Notes under the pieces: generated by a model
What the model was told of the DNA's origin: nothing
Seen by the model: the letters and a program-made list of their open reading frames with translations, nothing else
Database searches by the model: none
Source: Verrucomicrobiota bacterium
GTDB taxonomy: Bacteria > Verrucomicrobiota > Verrucomicrobiia > Limisphaerales > JAEYXS01
Length of the DNA stretch: 64,000 nucleotides
Assembly (NCBI GenBank): GCA_023431185.1
Contig: JAEYXS010000065.1
Coordinates: 62,001-126,000 of the forward strand
Direction: 5' to 3'
Shown here: piece after piece, positions 52,299 to 60,951 of the stretch
Numbering within the stretch: the stretch's first letter is position 1
How the letters are laid out: each line of letters starts with the position of its first letter
Made by a program: the position numbers and the translations under genes

Positions 52299-53120
52299 TC
52301 ATAACAGAACTTTGATTGCGTCTCCACATTGCAGCTTCAACTGCTTTGCTGCTGAGCCGCCATTCACCGCGATTTCCAGAAAACCCGCTGAACTCAGGAT
52401 AGCCAGCAGTTTGCCTGGTTTCGTCGCTGCATAGCTACTGTTGGGCGCGCCCAGTTCACGACTTTTGACCACGACGATTGCTTTGCTCCATTCGTCTTCA
52501 CGCAACAGGTCATGCGCCAGATTGGTGATGGCATTGCCGAACCGGTCGATATGGATGATTTCGCCCGTCAGACTTTTTCCTGAGTGCTGAGGATTGGGCC
52601 AGGGCAGTTTTACCCAGCTGTTTATCTTCGGACCAACTTGGCTGAACTTCTTCCCGGCGCTCAGGTGAGCAGCCGAGGGGGTAAAGATATCGCGGCCATG
52701 GAACGTACGGCTTACTGGACGTTGGAAGAACTTCTCATTCGTGATCTGCCGCACCTCCAGGATGCTTTCTTTGCGCAGAGCCCAAGTGAGAACGCCGTTA
52801 TCAGGTCCGATGAATATCGCGCGCTTGGTTTGCACGGCAATGGCCTTTCGCTCGCTGCCGACACCGGGATCGACTACGGCGACATGGATGGTGCCTTTTG
52901 GAAAATAGGGAGCTGCTGCCATCAGGGCAAAGGCACCCGCGCGGATATCTCCGGGGGCGATCTCATGAGTGATATCGACTGGCTTTGCCTTTGGCTGGAT
53001 GCCGAGGATGACACCTTTCATGGTGCCGACAAACCAGTCTTGCGTGCCGAAATCTGTGGTCAGGGTGATCACGCTCACGGAATGGATTCTATTTGCGGAA
53101 AGCGAAATTGAAACGAACAT
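52299..53120 (-). CDS. SAM hydrolase/adenosyltransferase (DUF62, fluorinase-like)
   Basis: A 273-residue enzyme of the SAM hydroxide adenosyltransferase family, which splits S-adenosylmethionine to adenosine and methionine. Landmarks are ITLTTDFGTQDWFVGTMKGV, DITHEIAPGDIRAGAFAL, FPKGTIHVAVVDPGVGS, IFIGPDNGVLTW, SRTFHGRDIFTPSAAHL and the C-terminal HIDRFGNAITN. The recognisable domain begins at an internal GTG 42 bases in; the ATG giving MFVSISLS is kept because it is the first good codon, so the first 14 residues are uncertain. It is divergent from the SDR gene, 12 bases away. Confidence 0.92.
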   Translation of the reverse strand: MFVSISLSANRIHSVSVITLTTDFGTQDWFVGTMKGVILGIQPKAKPVDITHEIAPGDIRAGAFALMAAAPYFPKGTIHVAVVDPGVGSERKAIAVQTKRAIFIGPDNGVLTWALRKESILEVRQITNEKFFQRPVSRTFHGRDIFTPSAAHLSAGKKFSQVGPKINSWVKLPWPNPQHSGKSLTGEIIHIDRFGNAITNLAHDLLREDEWSKAIVVVKSRELGAPNSSYAATKPGKLLAILSSAGFLEIAVNGGSAAKQLKLQCGDAIKVLL

Positions 53121-53132
53121 TATCGCTCAAGT

Positions 53133-53837
53133 ATGGCTAAAGCTGAACGCAAGGTAGTGGTGATCACGGGCGCAACGCGCGGGCTGGGGCGCGCGATGGT
53201 GGATGAGTTCATCTGGCAGGGGCATACAGTAATGGGCTGCGGCCGGTCAGTCGAACAGGTAGAGGCGCTGACCAATGCTTACGGCCCGCCGCATCTATTT
53301 GACGTGGTGGATGTCACGGATGACTTGGCCGTGAAGCGTTGGGTGGCCCGTTGTGTGGATCATGCCGGTGCGCCGGATCTGCTGTTGAATAATGCGGCGG
53401 TCATCAATCGTTCCGCTCCGCTCTGGGGTGTCACTGCGGCAGAATTCTCCGAGGTCATCGACATCAACATCAAGGGCGTCACGAATGTCATCCGTCATTT
53501 CGTGCCGGACATGATGGAGCGGGGGCGGGGGGTGATCGTGAACTGGAGTTCGGGCTGGGGACGATCCACTTCGCCGGAGGTCGCACCGTATTGCGCCACT
53601 AAATGGGCCATTGAGGGACTGACCCAGGCGCTCGCACAAGAGCTGCCGGAAGGATTGACGGCCGTGGCTCTGAATCCGGGCATCATCAATACCGAGATGC
53701 TGCGCAGTTGCTTGGGCGGTTCGGCGGCATCCTATCCCTCCCCTGATGAATGGGCGAAGCAGGCGGTGCCTTATCTGCTTTCGATCGGCTCACGGCACAG
53801 CGGCCAGCAGTTGACGGTGCCGGGGACGCACACCTGA
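53133..53837 (+). CDS. Short-chain dehydrogenase/reductase
   Basis: A 234-residue NAD(P)-dependent oxidoreductase: cofactor motif GATRGLG, NNAA motif in DLLLNNAAVIN, Ser in VNWSSGWGR and Y-x-x-x-K in PYCATKWAIEG. Substrate unknown. The coding region reaches within 9 bases of the next gene, so they are probably co-transcribed. Confidence 0.9.
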   Translation: MAKAERKVVVITGATRGLGRAMVDEFIWQGHTVMGCGRSVEQVEALTNAYGPPHLFDVVDVTDDLAVKRWVARCVDHAGAPDLLLNNAAVINRSAPLWGVTAAEFSEVIDINIKGVTNVIRHFVPDMMERGRGVIVNWSSGWGRSTSPEVAPYCATKWAIEGLTQALAQELPEGLTAVALNPGIINTEMLRSCLGGSAASYPSPDEWAKQAVPYLLSIGSRHSGQQLTVPGTHT

Positions 53838-53845
53838 TTCACTCG

Positions 53846-54451
53846 ATGAGCGTTGTCGCTTCAGAAGTGCACGAGATATTGCCCGGCGTCTTTCGCTGGG
53901 AATGCTTCTCGCGGGAGCACAAGGTGGAACTGACTTCGTATGCCGTGCTGGCAGAAGGGCAACTCTACCTCTTCGACCCGATTGAGCTGATCGGTGAGGC
54001 AAGGCTGCGTTTGCTGTCAAATCACACCGTCGCGGCCATCGTGCTGACGAATGAGAATCATGAGCGGGCGACGGCGGTTTGGCGTGAGCTTACCCAGGCA
54101 CCGGTCTGGTTGGGGAATGGAGCCAATGTTGAACTATCTCTTGTGCATCGTTTCGCGAATGAACCAACCCAATGGGGGCCATGGACGGTCACGCCGCTGG
54201 CAGGTGGTCCGGGCGGTGAAGTGGCTTTGCGCTGGCCGGAACGTTCTTTGGTCGTGTTAGGTGATGCCGCCTTCAATCTGCCGAAGTACGGTTTCGGACT
54301 CTTGCCGGAGAAGTATTGCGAGGATCAGCGCAGGCTGGGGGAATCTTTGCGGCGATTGACGGAGGAGCCGTTTGAGACGGCTTTATTGGCGCATGGGGCA
54401 CCGATCTTGACGGGGGCTTCGGCAAGTATTTCCGAGCTGGTGAAGAAGTAG
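53846..54451 (+). CDS. Degenerate metallo-beta-lactamase-fold protein
   Basis: A 201-residue protein with the general layout of the metallo-beta-lactamase fold: an initial strand pair (EILPGVFRWECFSREHKVELTSYAVLAEGQLYLFDP), a later AIVLTNENHERATAVWREL where active members have THxHxDH, and SLVVLGDAAFNLP near the second metal site. The metal-binding HxHxDH is reduced to NENHER, so zinc binding and hydrolysis are probably lost. The start is placed at the ATG giving MSVVASEVHE, just past the SDR stop. Confidence 0.65.
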   Translation: MSVVASEVHEILPGVFRWECFSREHKVELTSYAVLAEGQLYLFDPIELIGEARLRLLSNHTVAAIVLTNENHERATAVWRELTQAPVWLGNGANVELSLVHRFANEPTQWGPWTVTPLAGGPGGEVALRWPERSLVVLGDAAFNLPKYGFGLLPEKYCEDQRRLGESLRRLTEEPFETALLAHGAPILTGASASISELVKK

Positions 54452-54469
54452 AGCGAATGGTGAGGCGAG

Positions 54470-54503
54470 TTAACCACAGATGGACACAGATTCACACAGA
54501 TGG
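54470..54503. repeat. Short CAGAT-type periodic repeat
   Basis: TTAACCACAGATGGACACAG and its continuation TTCACACAGAT contain the word CACAGAT at roughly 11-base spacing. Similar strings occur at 58523-58560 (CGCAGAT version) and 34316-34351 (CACGGAT version). It resembles dispersed repeats common in this group of bacteria. Confidence 0.6.
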
Positions 54504-54666
54504 GATTGAGGTTCCCCTGAAGTGGTGGATAGAGGAGGGATAGCCATGCGTGTGTGACCCCTTCAAAGCGAAGGGACAATCGCAGACTGGCTGCAACGGA
54601 TAGCGGTGAAAGGGATTTACCTAGGTGGAAACAGGAGGGAAAGGATCATGAGTGGCAACTTTTCAG

Positions 54667-55569
54667 TTAAGAGGGAGCATCCCCATGCGAAACCAACTGA
54701 GCGGTTTGCAGAAGCGCCTCGACGGTCGGGCCAACCTTCTCCTTGCGATGAGCGATGGCGACGACGGCGGGTGGAGGCGCAGGGTGTAGCGGCACGAAGA
54801 CCAAACGGTGCCCAGCGGTCGCAACAAAGACGGAGGCACAAATGCAAATTCCTTTGCCCGACTCAACAGCCGCCCTGAGGCTGGTCCCGCTGTCGCATTC
54901 CTCGACGATGTTAAGTTTTTTCGCCTTCGGACCGATGCTGAGGGAGATAAAATTGTAATAGTCAGGGTATTCCTTCCGAGAATAGGCAATGACCGGCTGG
55001 GTGCAGGCATCCGCCAGCGTCACCCGGCGACGGCGGGCGAAAGGATGATTTGCAGCCACGGCGACACCGACCGGATAGCTCTGTAATTCCATGAAGGCGA
55101 GACCTCGCCCTGCCTGATGTGAGGGTTGCATCATGAGCGCGGCGTGCAACCGGCCTTCGCGTAGGCCGGCCAGCATCTCGGGAGAGGAGTGGTCGTGCAG
55201 AATGACGCGGACAGCGGGGAAGCTCCGGCGGAAAGATTGCAGCAATTTCGGCAGGATCTCCATCGTGGGCGTCGGCGCATAGCCGAGGTGCAACTCGCCT
55301 TGAGAGCCGGTGGCGACAGCACGAACCTTCTGGACGGCTTGCTCCACGCGCTTAAGCGAAGCCCTCGCCTCATCGAGAAAGACGCGTCCGGCGTCCGTAA
55401 GCCGGATCGACTTCCCGCTCCGGGCGAACAAGGCGACGCCCAGTTCCGCTTCGAGGTCGTGGATCTGCCGCGTCAGCGGCGGCTGCGAGACGTGCAAGCG
55501 CGCGGCTGCCCGCGTGACATTCTGTTCTTCGGCCACGGCGACAAAGTAGCGGAGATGGCGCAATTCCAT
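54667..55569 (-). CDS. LysR-family transcriptional regulator
   Basis: A 300-residue regulator. The N-terminal winged helix is MELRHLRYFVAVAEEQNVTRAAARLHVSQPPLTRQIHDLE; the C-terminal effector domain begins near residue 90 (GELHLGYAPTPTMEILPKLLQSFR). It is divergent from the cyclase gene, with 113 bases between the two starts, the standard LysR arrangement. It most likely activates the cyclase, RidA-like and VOC genes in response to a pathway compound. The last 20 residues are less conserved. Confidence 0.93.
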   Translation of the reverse strand: MELRHLRYFVAVAEEQNVTRAAARLHVSQPPLTRQIHDLEAELGVALFARSGKSIRLTDAGRVFLDEARASLKRVEQAVQKVRAVATGSQGELHLGYAPTPTMEILPKLLQSFRRSFPAVRVILHDHSSPEMLAGLREGRLHAALMMQPSHQAGRGLAFMELQSYPVGVAVAANHPFARRRRVTLADACTQPVIAYSRKEYPDYYNFISLSIGPKAKKLNIVEECDSGTSLRAAVESGKGICICASVFVATAGHRLVFVPLHPAPPPAVVAIAHRKEKVGPTVEALLQTAQLVSHGDAPS

Positions 55570-55682
55570 TTCAGCCCCAACGATACCCGAAAGGTATTAC
55601 GACTCAAGGAACATGATATTTCCGGACCGCAGCAGGGCGGGTTTATCGTCGATCTGAAGTTCGAAACGATGAAACCAAAAAT

Positions 55683-56699
55683 ATGAAAGACATGAAAACA
55701 ACAACGGCAAACAAAACGATAATGACTGCTACATCTCTCCTGCTCGCGGGACTGCTCGCCCTGCAAAGCTCCTTTGCAGAGCAACCGGAACGGGTCGGCA
55801 AAAGCCCGTGGGGTGCGGATGATCAAATCGGGGCGCTCAACCTGATGACGCCGGAGTCGCGACTCGCCATACTGTCGCGCATCGCCTCCGGCGAGACCTA
55901 CGATCTGAGTGTGGAGTATTTTGTGGGGATGCCGAGTTTTCACCATCTGGGCGACCCCGGCTACCAGTACTGGCTCACGCACACGCCGCGCGGCACGGTG
56001 GTGGACAATCCCAATGGGCTGGGCGAGCGCATGAACTCCAAGGTGAGTTACACCGGTGACGCCATCTCGATGTACACCCATATGGGCACGCACATCGATG
56101 CGTTGAATCATTTCGGTCTGGACGGGAAGATCTGGAACGGTTTCACGCCAGACAAGCATTTGGGGGACAAGGGATGGAAGAAAACCGGCGCGGAGACCAT
56201 TCCACCCATCATTGCGCGCGGCGTGATGATCGATGTGGCGGCCTACAAGGGTGTGGCTGCATTGACCAACAACTATCGCGTCAGCGCGGATGATCTGAAG
56301 GGCGCACTGCGCAAGCAGGGTGTCCGGCTGGCGAAAGGCGACGTGGTGCTTATCCGCACCGGTCAGGCCCGTCATTACCATGAGGCTGCCAAGTACCTGC
56401 ATGACTACCCGGGTGTGAGCTTGGAGGCCGTGAAATGGCTCGTGGAGCAGCAGGGCGCGATGCTGCTCGGGGCGGATAATCTCAGTCTGGAAGCCTTCCC
56501 GCCCGAGCGAACGGACAATTGGGTGCCCGTGCACACGTATCTTCTGGCCGAGCGTGGTGTGATGTTCATCGAGCAAATGTTTCTGGAAGATCTCTCGCGT
56601 GACCGGGTCTATGAATTTGCCTTCATCGCGGCATCCTTGAAGTTGAGGGGGGCGAGCGGCTCACCGATGCGGCCGATCGCGCTACCGGTCGTGAAGTGA
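55683..56699 (+). CDS. Exported cyclase-family protein (kynurenine formamidase-like fold)
   Basis: A 338-residue metal hydrolase-like protein with a signal peptide (about 32 residues, ending SSFA). The metal motif H-x-G-T-H-x-D-x-x-x-H is visible in YTHMGTHIDALNHFG. Other matches are SPWGADDQIGALNLMTPE at the mature start and KGDVVLIRTGQARHY. The fold includes kynurenine formamidase and other amide or lactone hydrolases; the substrate is unknown. It faces the LysR gene and leads a short gene group with RidA-like and VOC proteins. Confidence 0.9.
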   Translation: MKDMKTTTANKTIMTATSLLLAGLLALQSSFAEQPERVGKSPWGADDQIGALNLMTPESRLAILSRIASGETYDLSVEYFVGMPSFHHLGDPGYQYWLTHTPRGTVVDNPNGLGERMNSKVSYTGDAISMYTHMGTHIDALNHFGLDGKIWNGFTPDKHLGDKGWKKTGAETIPPIIARGVMIDVAAYKGVAALTNNYRVSADDLKGALRKQGVRLAKGDVVLIRTGQARHYHEAAKYLHDYPGVSLEAVKWLVEQQGAMLLGADNLSLEAFPPERTDNWVPVHTYLLAERGVMFIEQMFLEDLSRDRVYEFAFIAASLKLRGASGSPMRPIALPVVK

Positions 56700-56821
56700 G
56701 CGCAGACCGTAGTGCCCACGCCAGCCAGACAAGTGGAAACTTTGCTGCACAACGTGAAGGTGCATGGGAACATCCGCTGGCTGCCGCAGGGCGGTGATTG
56801 AGAGAATACTGAAGCAAACCT

Positions 56822-57316
56822 ATGAAAGACTCATCTATGAATGTTGAAGCGCGTCTCCAGGAGATGGGCCTGAAATTGCCCGCACCACCCAAGCCCGCCG
56901 GAAATTACCAACCATGGCGGCGGGCGGGCCAGTTACTGTATCTCTCTGCGCAGTTTCCCATCGAGGACGGCCAATTGCGTTACACGGGTCAGGTCGGCGC
57001 GGACTTGACGGAAGCCGAGGGTTACGCCGCTGCACGACTGGCCGCTCTGAATGTGCTCGCGCAAATCCAATCAGCGCTGGGCGGATTCGATCAACTCGAA
57101 ACGCTTGCGCGGGTGGAAGGTCATGTGGCCAGCGCCAACGGCTGGCTCAATGCGCCGCGCGTTTTGGATGGCGCTTCCGACCTGTTTGTCGCCGTATTGG
57201 CGGAACGCGGGCAGCACACACGTGCGGCCTTCACGCCCGCGCGACTGCCGCTAGACCTTACGGTCGAGCTCGTCGTCACCGCAGTCATCCGGCAAACAGC
57301 AACCTTGCCTCACTGA
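56822..57316 (+). CDS. RidA-family protein
   Basis: A 164-residue member of the YjgF/RidA superfamily, whose best-known members hydrolyse reactive enamines and imines. Matches are LYLSAQFPIEDGQLRYTGQVGADLTEAEGYAAARLAALNVLAQI and ARVEGHVASANGWLNAPRVLDGASDLF. It is the longer type (RidA itself is about 128 residues), closer to YjgH-like proteins. The catalytic Arg of RidA is not clear here. It follows the cyclase gene by 122 bases and the VOC gene begins one base after it. Confidence 0.85.
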   Translation: MKDSSMNVEARLQEMGLKLPAPPKPAGNYQPWRRAGQLLYLSAQFPIEDGQLRYTGQVGADLTEAEGYAAARLAALNVLAQIQSALGGFDQLETLARVEGHVASANGWLNAPRVLDGASDLFVAVLAERGQHTRAAFTPARLPLDLTVELVVTAVIRQTATLPH

Positions 57317-57317
57317 T

Positions 57318-57728
57318 ATGCTCCGGCCAACGCACATCGCCGAGACCGCCCTGTATGTGGACGACCTCGATCGCGCCATCCAGTTTTACAGCGATCTGTT
57401 GGAATGCCCAATTATCCGCCGCGATGAACGCTTCGGCGTGCTCCGCCTCGCGGACGGGCAAGTCCTGCTGCTGTTCAGGCGGGGGCATTCCCGGCAACCC
57501 ATCCGACTGAACGATGACGCGATAATTCCTGGCCACGATGGTTCTGGCCCCCTGCACGTCTGTTTTGGAATCCAAGCCAGCGAGCTATCCTCTTGGGAAC
57601 GCAAGCTGGAGCAACTTGGCATCGCGATCGAGAGCCGCGTCCGTTGGCCCGGGAGCGCCACGAGCCTTTATTTACGGGACCCAGACAATCATGTGGTGGA
57701 ATTGGCCACGCCGGGTTTATGGGGCTGA
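57318..57728 (+). CDS. VOC/glyoxalase-fold protein
   Basis: A 136-residue vicinal-oxygen-chelate protein: two beta-alpha-beta units beginning HIAETALYVDDLDRAIQFYSDLL and HVCFGIQASELSSWERKLEQLGI, ending with SLYLRDPDNHVVELATPGL. The metal ligands (H6, H79 and the E near the end) are in the usual places. Such enzymes include glyoxalases and ring-cleavage dioxygenases. It starts one base after the RidA-like gene, so they are co-transcribed, probably in a catabolic route with the cyclase. Confidence 0.88.
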   Translation: MLRPTHIAETALYVDDLDRAIQFYSDLLECPIIRRDERFGVLRLADGQVLLLFRRGHSRQPIRLNDDAIIPGHDGSGPLHVCFGIQASELSSWERKLEQLGIAIESRVRWPGSATSLYLRDPDNHVVELATPGLWG

Positions 57729-58961
57729 CTGGAGAACTGAAAGGCGGTTAGGAGTTGAAAATAGAACCGTCTAAGCATGAAAGGAAACAGCACTGATATA
57801 ATTGCCTCACACTGGAAGTGAAAATATTTTCGGGTGCAAGTTTTTGAGAGGGAGGGGATTAGGGATTTTGGTTTTTTGGATGTGGAAAATTTATTGTGGT
57901 GACGGGTTTTTGTGATAGTATTTAGGGGCTGGCAGCTCGCTGCTGGTAAAGGACGGGGTAAAGCCCAGTTTCAGGTTTCTGGTCTCAAGTTTCAGGTCAG
58001 GAACACGAAGAAGAGGGCGGTAATCCCAGGTCACTAAGCATGATGATGCATGGCATTGTTGTGTCCTGCGTTGGCGGGGAGGTGACGAGTCCTTATGGGG
58101 CCATCATCAGGGATGTGCGAGGTGAGAGGGGCGAAGTGCGACTCTCGCTTCGGAGTCTCTGTTGAAGTTCGGTAGGGCAGTTGCGGAAAGAGTTTGGGCG
58201 GCGGAGCACCTCCGCCCTACCGGACTAGAATAGGATCTGTGGGTGTGTCGGGTGTTTGGGTCGGGGCTCGTAAGCTGGAGGGGGAACGGGACGTCGGGCG
58301 GCGTAGGATGTTATGACCGACCGGGAAATCTCTAGGTCGAAGTTCGACTGCCGTACCCACTGCGGAACCAGCCGGGCTTTGGACAAATGCGAGGTGTGAA
58401 GTTCGAGGTGCGAAGTATGCACTGCGAGGTTCGGCGTCGAATTGACTTCTTGAATGAGGAGGGTTGGACGGGATGCACGCACAGGGGTCGGGTGGTTTCA
58501 TTGCTCTTTGAAATAAGTTCTCTGTTTAACCGCAGATGGACGCAGATAAACGCAGATGAGGGAGAGGGGGTGTTAAAGCTCCTCCTCTCCCTGGCCCTCT
58601 CCTCCATTTATCAATGGAGGAGAGGGGAATGGAACTGTGCGTATGTGAGTCTTAGGTGGTTAATGGAGTGGCTGGCGAGGGTTTGGTTTCGGGAGGTGTG
58701 GACTAGTGGCTAGAGTGCCGCAGGACAGGATGCTATCGCGGAGTGTCACATCAAACAAACTGGATGGTAGGCTGCTTCGAGGGAACGTGAAATTGGAGAA
58801 TGGGATTGGGAGCTTGGTTCTGGGGAGTTCGAAGGTGAAGTTGCTGGTTGGCCGGGGTCACTCCGTGCGTTACAAGCGCGGAGTGATACCGGCAGGCCGG
58901 GGGAATTGAGTGATGTTGATTGTGCCTTGCACTTTGACTGGTCGCATTTACCTTTGGCGTC
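57729..58961. repeat. Long gene-free region with hairpin and periodic repeats
   Basis: No convincing gene lies in these 1.2 kb; open frames are short, lack family matches and start weakly. Recognisable items are GGCGGAG/CTCCGCC (58200-58216), the CGCAGAT periodic repeat (58523-58560), and a 14-bp hairpin CCCTCTCCTCCATT/AATGGAGGAGAGGG (58595-58626). The rest looks like decayed or spacer sequence. Confidence 0.55.
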
Positions 58962-59234
58962 ATGGCGAATGCGCCCAAGAAAAAAAGCAAAGCCAAAGCC
59001 ATGATGCTTGGCGTGGGTCTGGATACGGATGGTCACAAGCGGGTGACCAAAGGGGATAACTTTACCCTCGTGGGCGGCAGCAAGGATACCCACGAGGAGA
59101 TGACCGAGAAGGCCATCAAGATCAATGAGAAGCTCAAAGCCCGTGGCAAGACGTTGGAATCCGTGAGCCATGAGGAGTTTGATGACATCGCGCACGCGGT
59201 CGGGTTAAGGCGGAACAACAATCAGGCGAACTGA
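58962..59234 (+). CDS. Small conserved-looking protein of unknown function
   Basis: A 90-residue soluble, charged protein. A basic start (ANAPKKKSKAKAMMLGVGLD) is followed by HKRVTKGDNFTLVGGSKDTHEEMTEKAIKINEKLKARGKTLESV, with a helical middle and end. No family is recognised. It lies 88 bases before nuoA on the same strand and could be co-transcribed with the complex I operon. Confidence 0.6.
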   Translation: MANAPKKKSKAKAMMLGVGLDTDGHKRVTKGDNFTLVGGSKDTHEEMTEKAIKINEKLKARGKTLESVSHEEFDDIAHAVGLRRNNNQAN

Positions 59235-59322
59235 ACGGGCGAGTGATTTTGCCGCCAGTTTCTTGACGTGTGGCCGGTGCATGGTTAGTTTGCACCCAAG
59301 ATTCCACTCGAGGCGTAAACTG

Positions 59323-59703
59323 ATGTTGGCGGTCGCATACCATCCTTATCTGTTTCTGGCCGTTTTACTTGGGATAGCCGTCATCTTCCCGCTCATACCG
59401 CTGGCGCTCGCGAAGCTCTGGTCCAAGAAGTTTTCCCCGCCCAAGCCCGGTCCGGATAAGAATGCGACTTACGAATGCGGCTTGGAGTCGAAAGGTGATG
59501 CCTGGGTGCAGTTCAAGTCGGAGTATTATCTCTACGGCATCCTGTTCCTGATCTTTGATGTGGAGACGGTTTTCCTGCTGCCCTTCGCGGTGGCGTTCAC
59601 GAATCTGTCGGCTGGTGCTTTCATCGCCATCATGTTTTTCCTGCTCTTGCTGGCGGAAGGTTTGCTGTGGGCGTGGAAGAAGGGTGTCTTGAACTGGAAG
59701 TAA
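59323..59703 (+). CDS. nuoA: NADH-quinone oxidoreductase subunit A
   Basis: A 126-residue membrane subunit of complex I with three helices. The conserved KNATYECGLESKGDAWVQFKSEYYLYGILFLIFDVETVFLLP, lining the quinone channel, is complete, including the Cys in YECG. The frame is open 20 codons upstream, but the start giving MLAVAYHPYL follows a GAGG. It leads nuoB-C-D; nuoB starts 3 bases after its stop. Confidence 0.95.
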   Translation: MLAVAYHPYLFLAVLLGIAVIFPLIPLALAKLWSKKFSPPKPGPDKNATYECGLESKGDAWVQFKSEYYLYGILFLIFDVETVFLLPFAVAFTNLSAGAFIAIMFFLLLLAEGLLWAWKKGVLNWK

Positions 59704-59706
59704 CTC

Positions 59707-60321
59707 ATGGATGAAGGGCTGCGTAACGAGTTGAGCAAACAGGGCGTGTTCACCACGACCTTGAGCGATATCTATAACTGGGGTCGTCGCAGTTCGGTGT
59801 GGCCGCTCCAGTTCGGGCTCGCGTGTTGCGCCATCGAGATGATCGCGGCGTCCATGGCGCGATATGACCTGGCGCGTTTCGGTGCGGAAGTGTTCCGGCC
59901 CTCACCACGGCAGGCGGATCTCATGATCGTGGCCGGCACGGTGACCAAGAAGATGGCACCGCAAGTGGTGCGGCTCTACAATCAGATGCCGGAGCCGAAG
60001 TATGTCATCGCGATGGGTGCGTGTGCGATCTCTGGCGGACCGTTCAAGCAAGGTTACAATGTGCTCAAGGGCATTGACCGTTATATCCCGGTGGATGTGC
60101 ACATCCCAGGCTGTCCACCGCGACCAGAAGCGCTCTTGCATGCGTTCATGACCTTGCAACGCAAGATCGATGAGCAGGCGATGAGCGGTAAGGCGCGGCC
60201 CCGTCATCTCGATCCGGATGCACCCAGTGAATTTCCCGTCCCACAATTCGGTGAGCATGACTTGGTGCCGCCGAAGAATGAGAAGGTGTGGGAACCGGCA
60301 ACGGTGATTCGGAATGGCTGA
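59707..60321 (+). CDS. nuoB: NADH-quinone oxidoreductase subunit B
   Basis: A 204-residue peripheral subunit holding cluster N2, which passes electrons to quinone. The four ligands are C40-C41 (FGLACCAIEM), C106 (MGACAISGG) and C136 (HIPGCPPRPEA). The core region SVWPLQFGLACCAIEMIA and YDLARFGAEVFRPSPRQADLMIVAGTV is intact. The C-terminus carries about 50 extra residues compared with short NuoB. It is followed by nuoC 6 bases later. Confidence 0.96.
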   Translation: MDEGLRNELSKQGVFTTTLSDIYNWGRRSSVWPLQFGLACCAIEMIAASMARYDLARFGAEVFRPSPRQADLMIVAGTVTKKMAPQVVRLYNQMPEPKYVIAMGACAISGGPFKQGYNVLKGIDRYIPVDVHIPGCPPRPEALLHAFMTLQRKIDEQAMSGKARPRHLDPDAPSEFPVPQFGEHDLVPPKNEKVWEPATVIRNG

Positions 60322-60327
60322 AGAACC

Positions 60328-60951
60328 ATGAAAGATATCGAGTCCATCAGGCAACAGATCGTCGCGAGCGTGCCCGGCGCGCTGGTGACGCTGGTGCCGA
60401 ACGACTCGCCGGCGAACCAGCCTTCGTTGCTGGTTGATGCATCTCATGCCATCGCTGTGGCGACTTATTTGCGGGATGGTTCGGAGTTGCACTTTGATTA
60501 TTGCTCCAACGCCACTGGCGTGGATTGGCTTGATACGGAGCAGAAGGTGAAGATCAAACAGATGGTGGATGGCGTGGAGAAAGAGGTCGAGCAGGTCACC
60601 AAGAAGCCGGGCTATCTGGAGGCGGTTTATCATCTCTACTCCATCGAGAAGCGGCATGGCCCCTTGGTGATAAGGCTGCGCACGGTCAATCGTACGGATC
60701 AGACGGAGTTGCCTTCGCTCACGCCGGTCTGGCGCAGTTGTGAATTTCAGGAGCGGGAGATCTACGATCTTTACGGCATCATTTTCACCGGGCATCCAGA
60801 TCTGCGACGCATCCTCATGTGGGATGGCTTCAAGGATTTTCCGATGCGCAAGGATTACGTTGAGCCGGATGACTACGAGTATGAGCCGACGCCGCACGAT
60901 GAGGTGCTGGAGAAGGCGAAGGCGCACTATCAAACGGGGGTGAAACCATGA
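60328..60951 (+). CDS. nuoC: NADH-quinone oxidoreductase subunit C
   Basis: A 207-residue peripheral subunit of the connecting module of complex I. Family features are YHLYSIEKRHGPLVIRLRTVNRT and the signature SLTPVWRSCEFQEREIYDLYGIIFTGHPDLRRILMWDGF. It is a separate protein, not fused to NuoD as in E. coli. Its stop overlaps the nuoD start by 4 bases. Confidence 0.95.
   Translation: MKDIESIRQQIVASVPGALVTLVPNDSPANQPSLLVDASHAIAVATYLRDGSELHFDYCSNATGVDWLDTEQKVKIKQMVDGVEKEVEQVTKKPGYLEAVYHLYSIEKRHGPLVIRLRTVNRTDQTELPSLTPVWRSCEFQEREIYDLYGIIFTGHPDLRRILMWDGFKDFPMRKDYVEPDDYEYEPTPHDEVLEKAKAHYQTGVKP

Noticed and set aside
58706..58909. 67-codon plus-strand frame in the repeat-rich spacer
   Set aside because: No motif, poor start and surrounding sequence looks non-coding.
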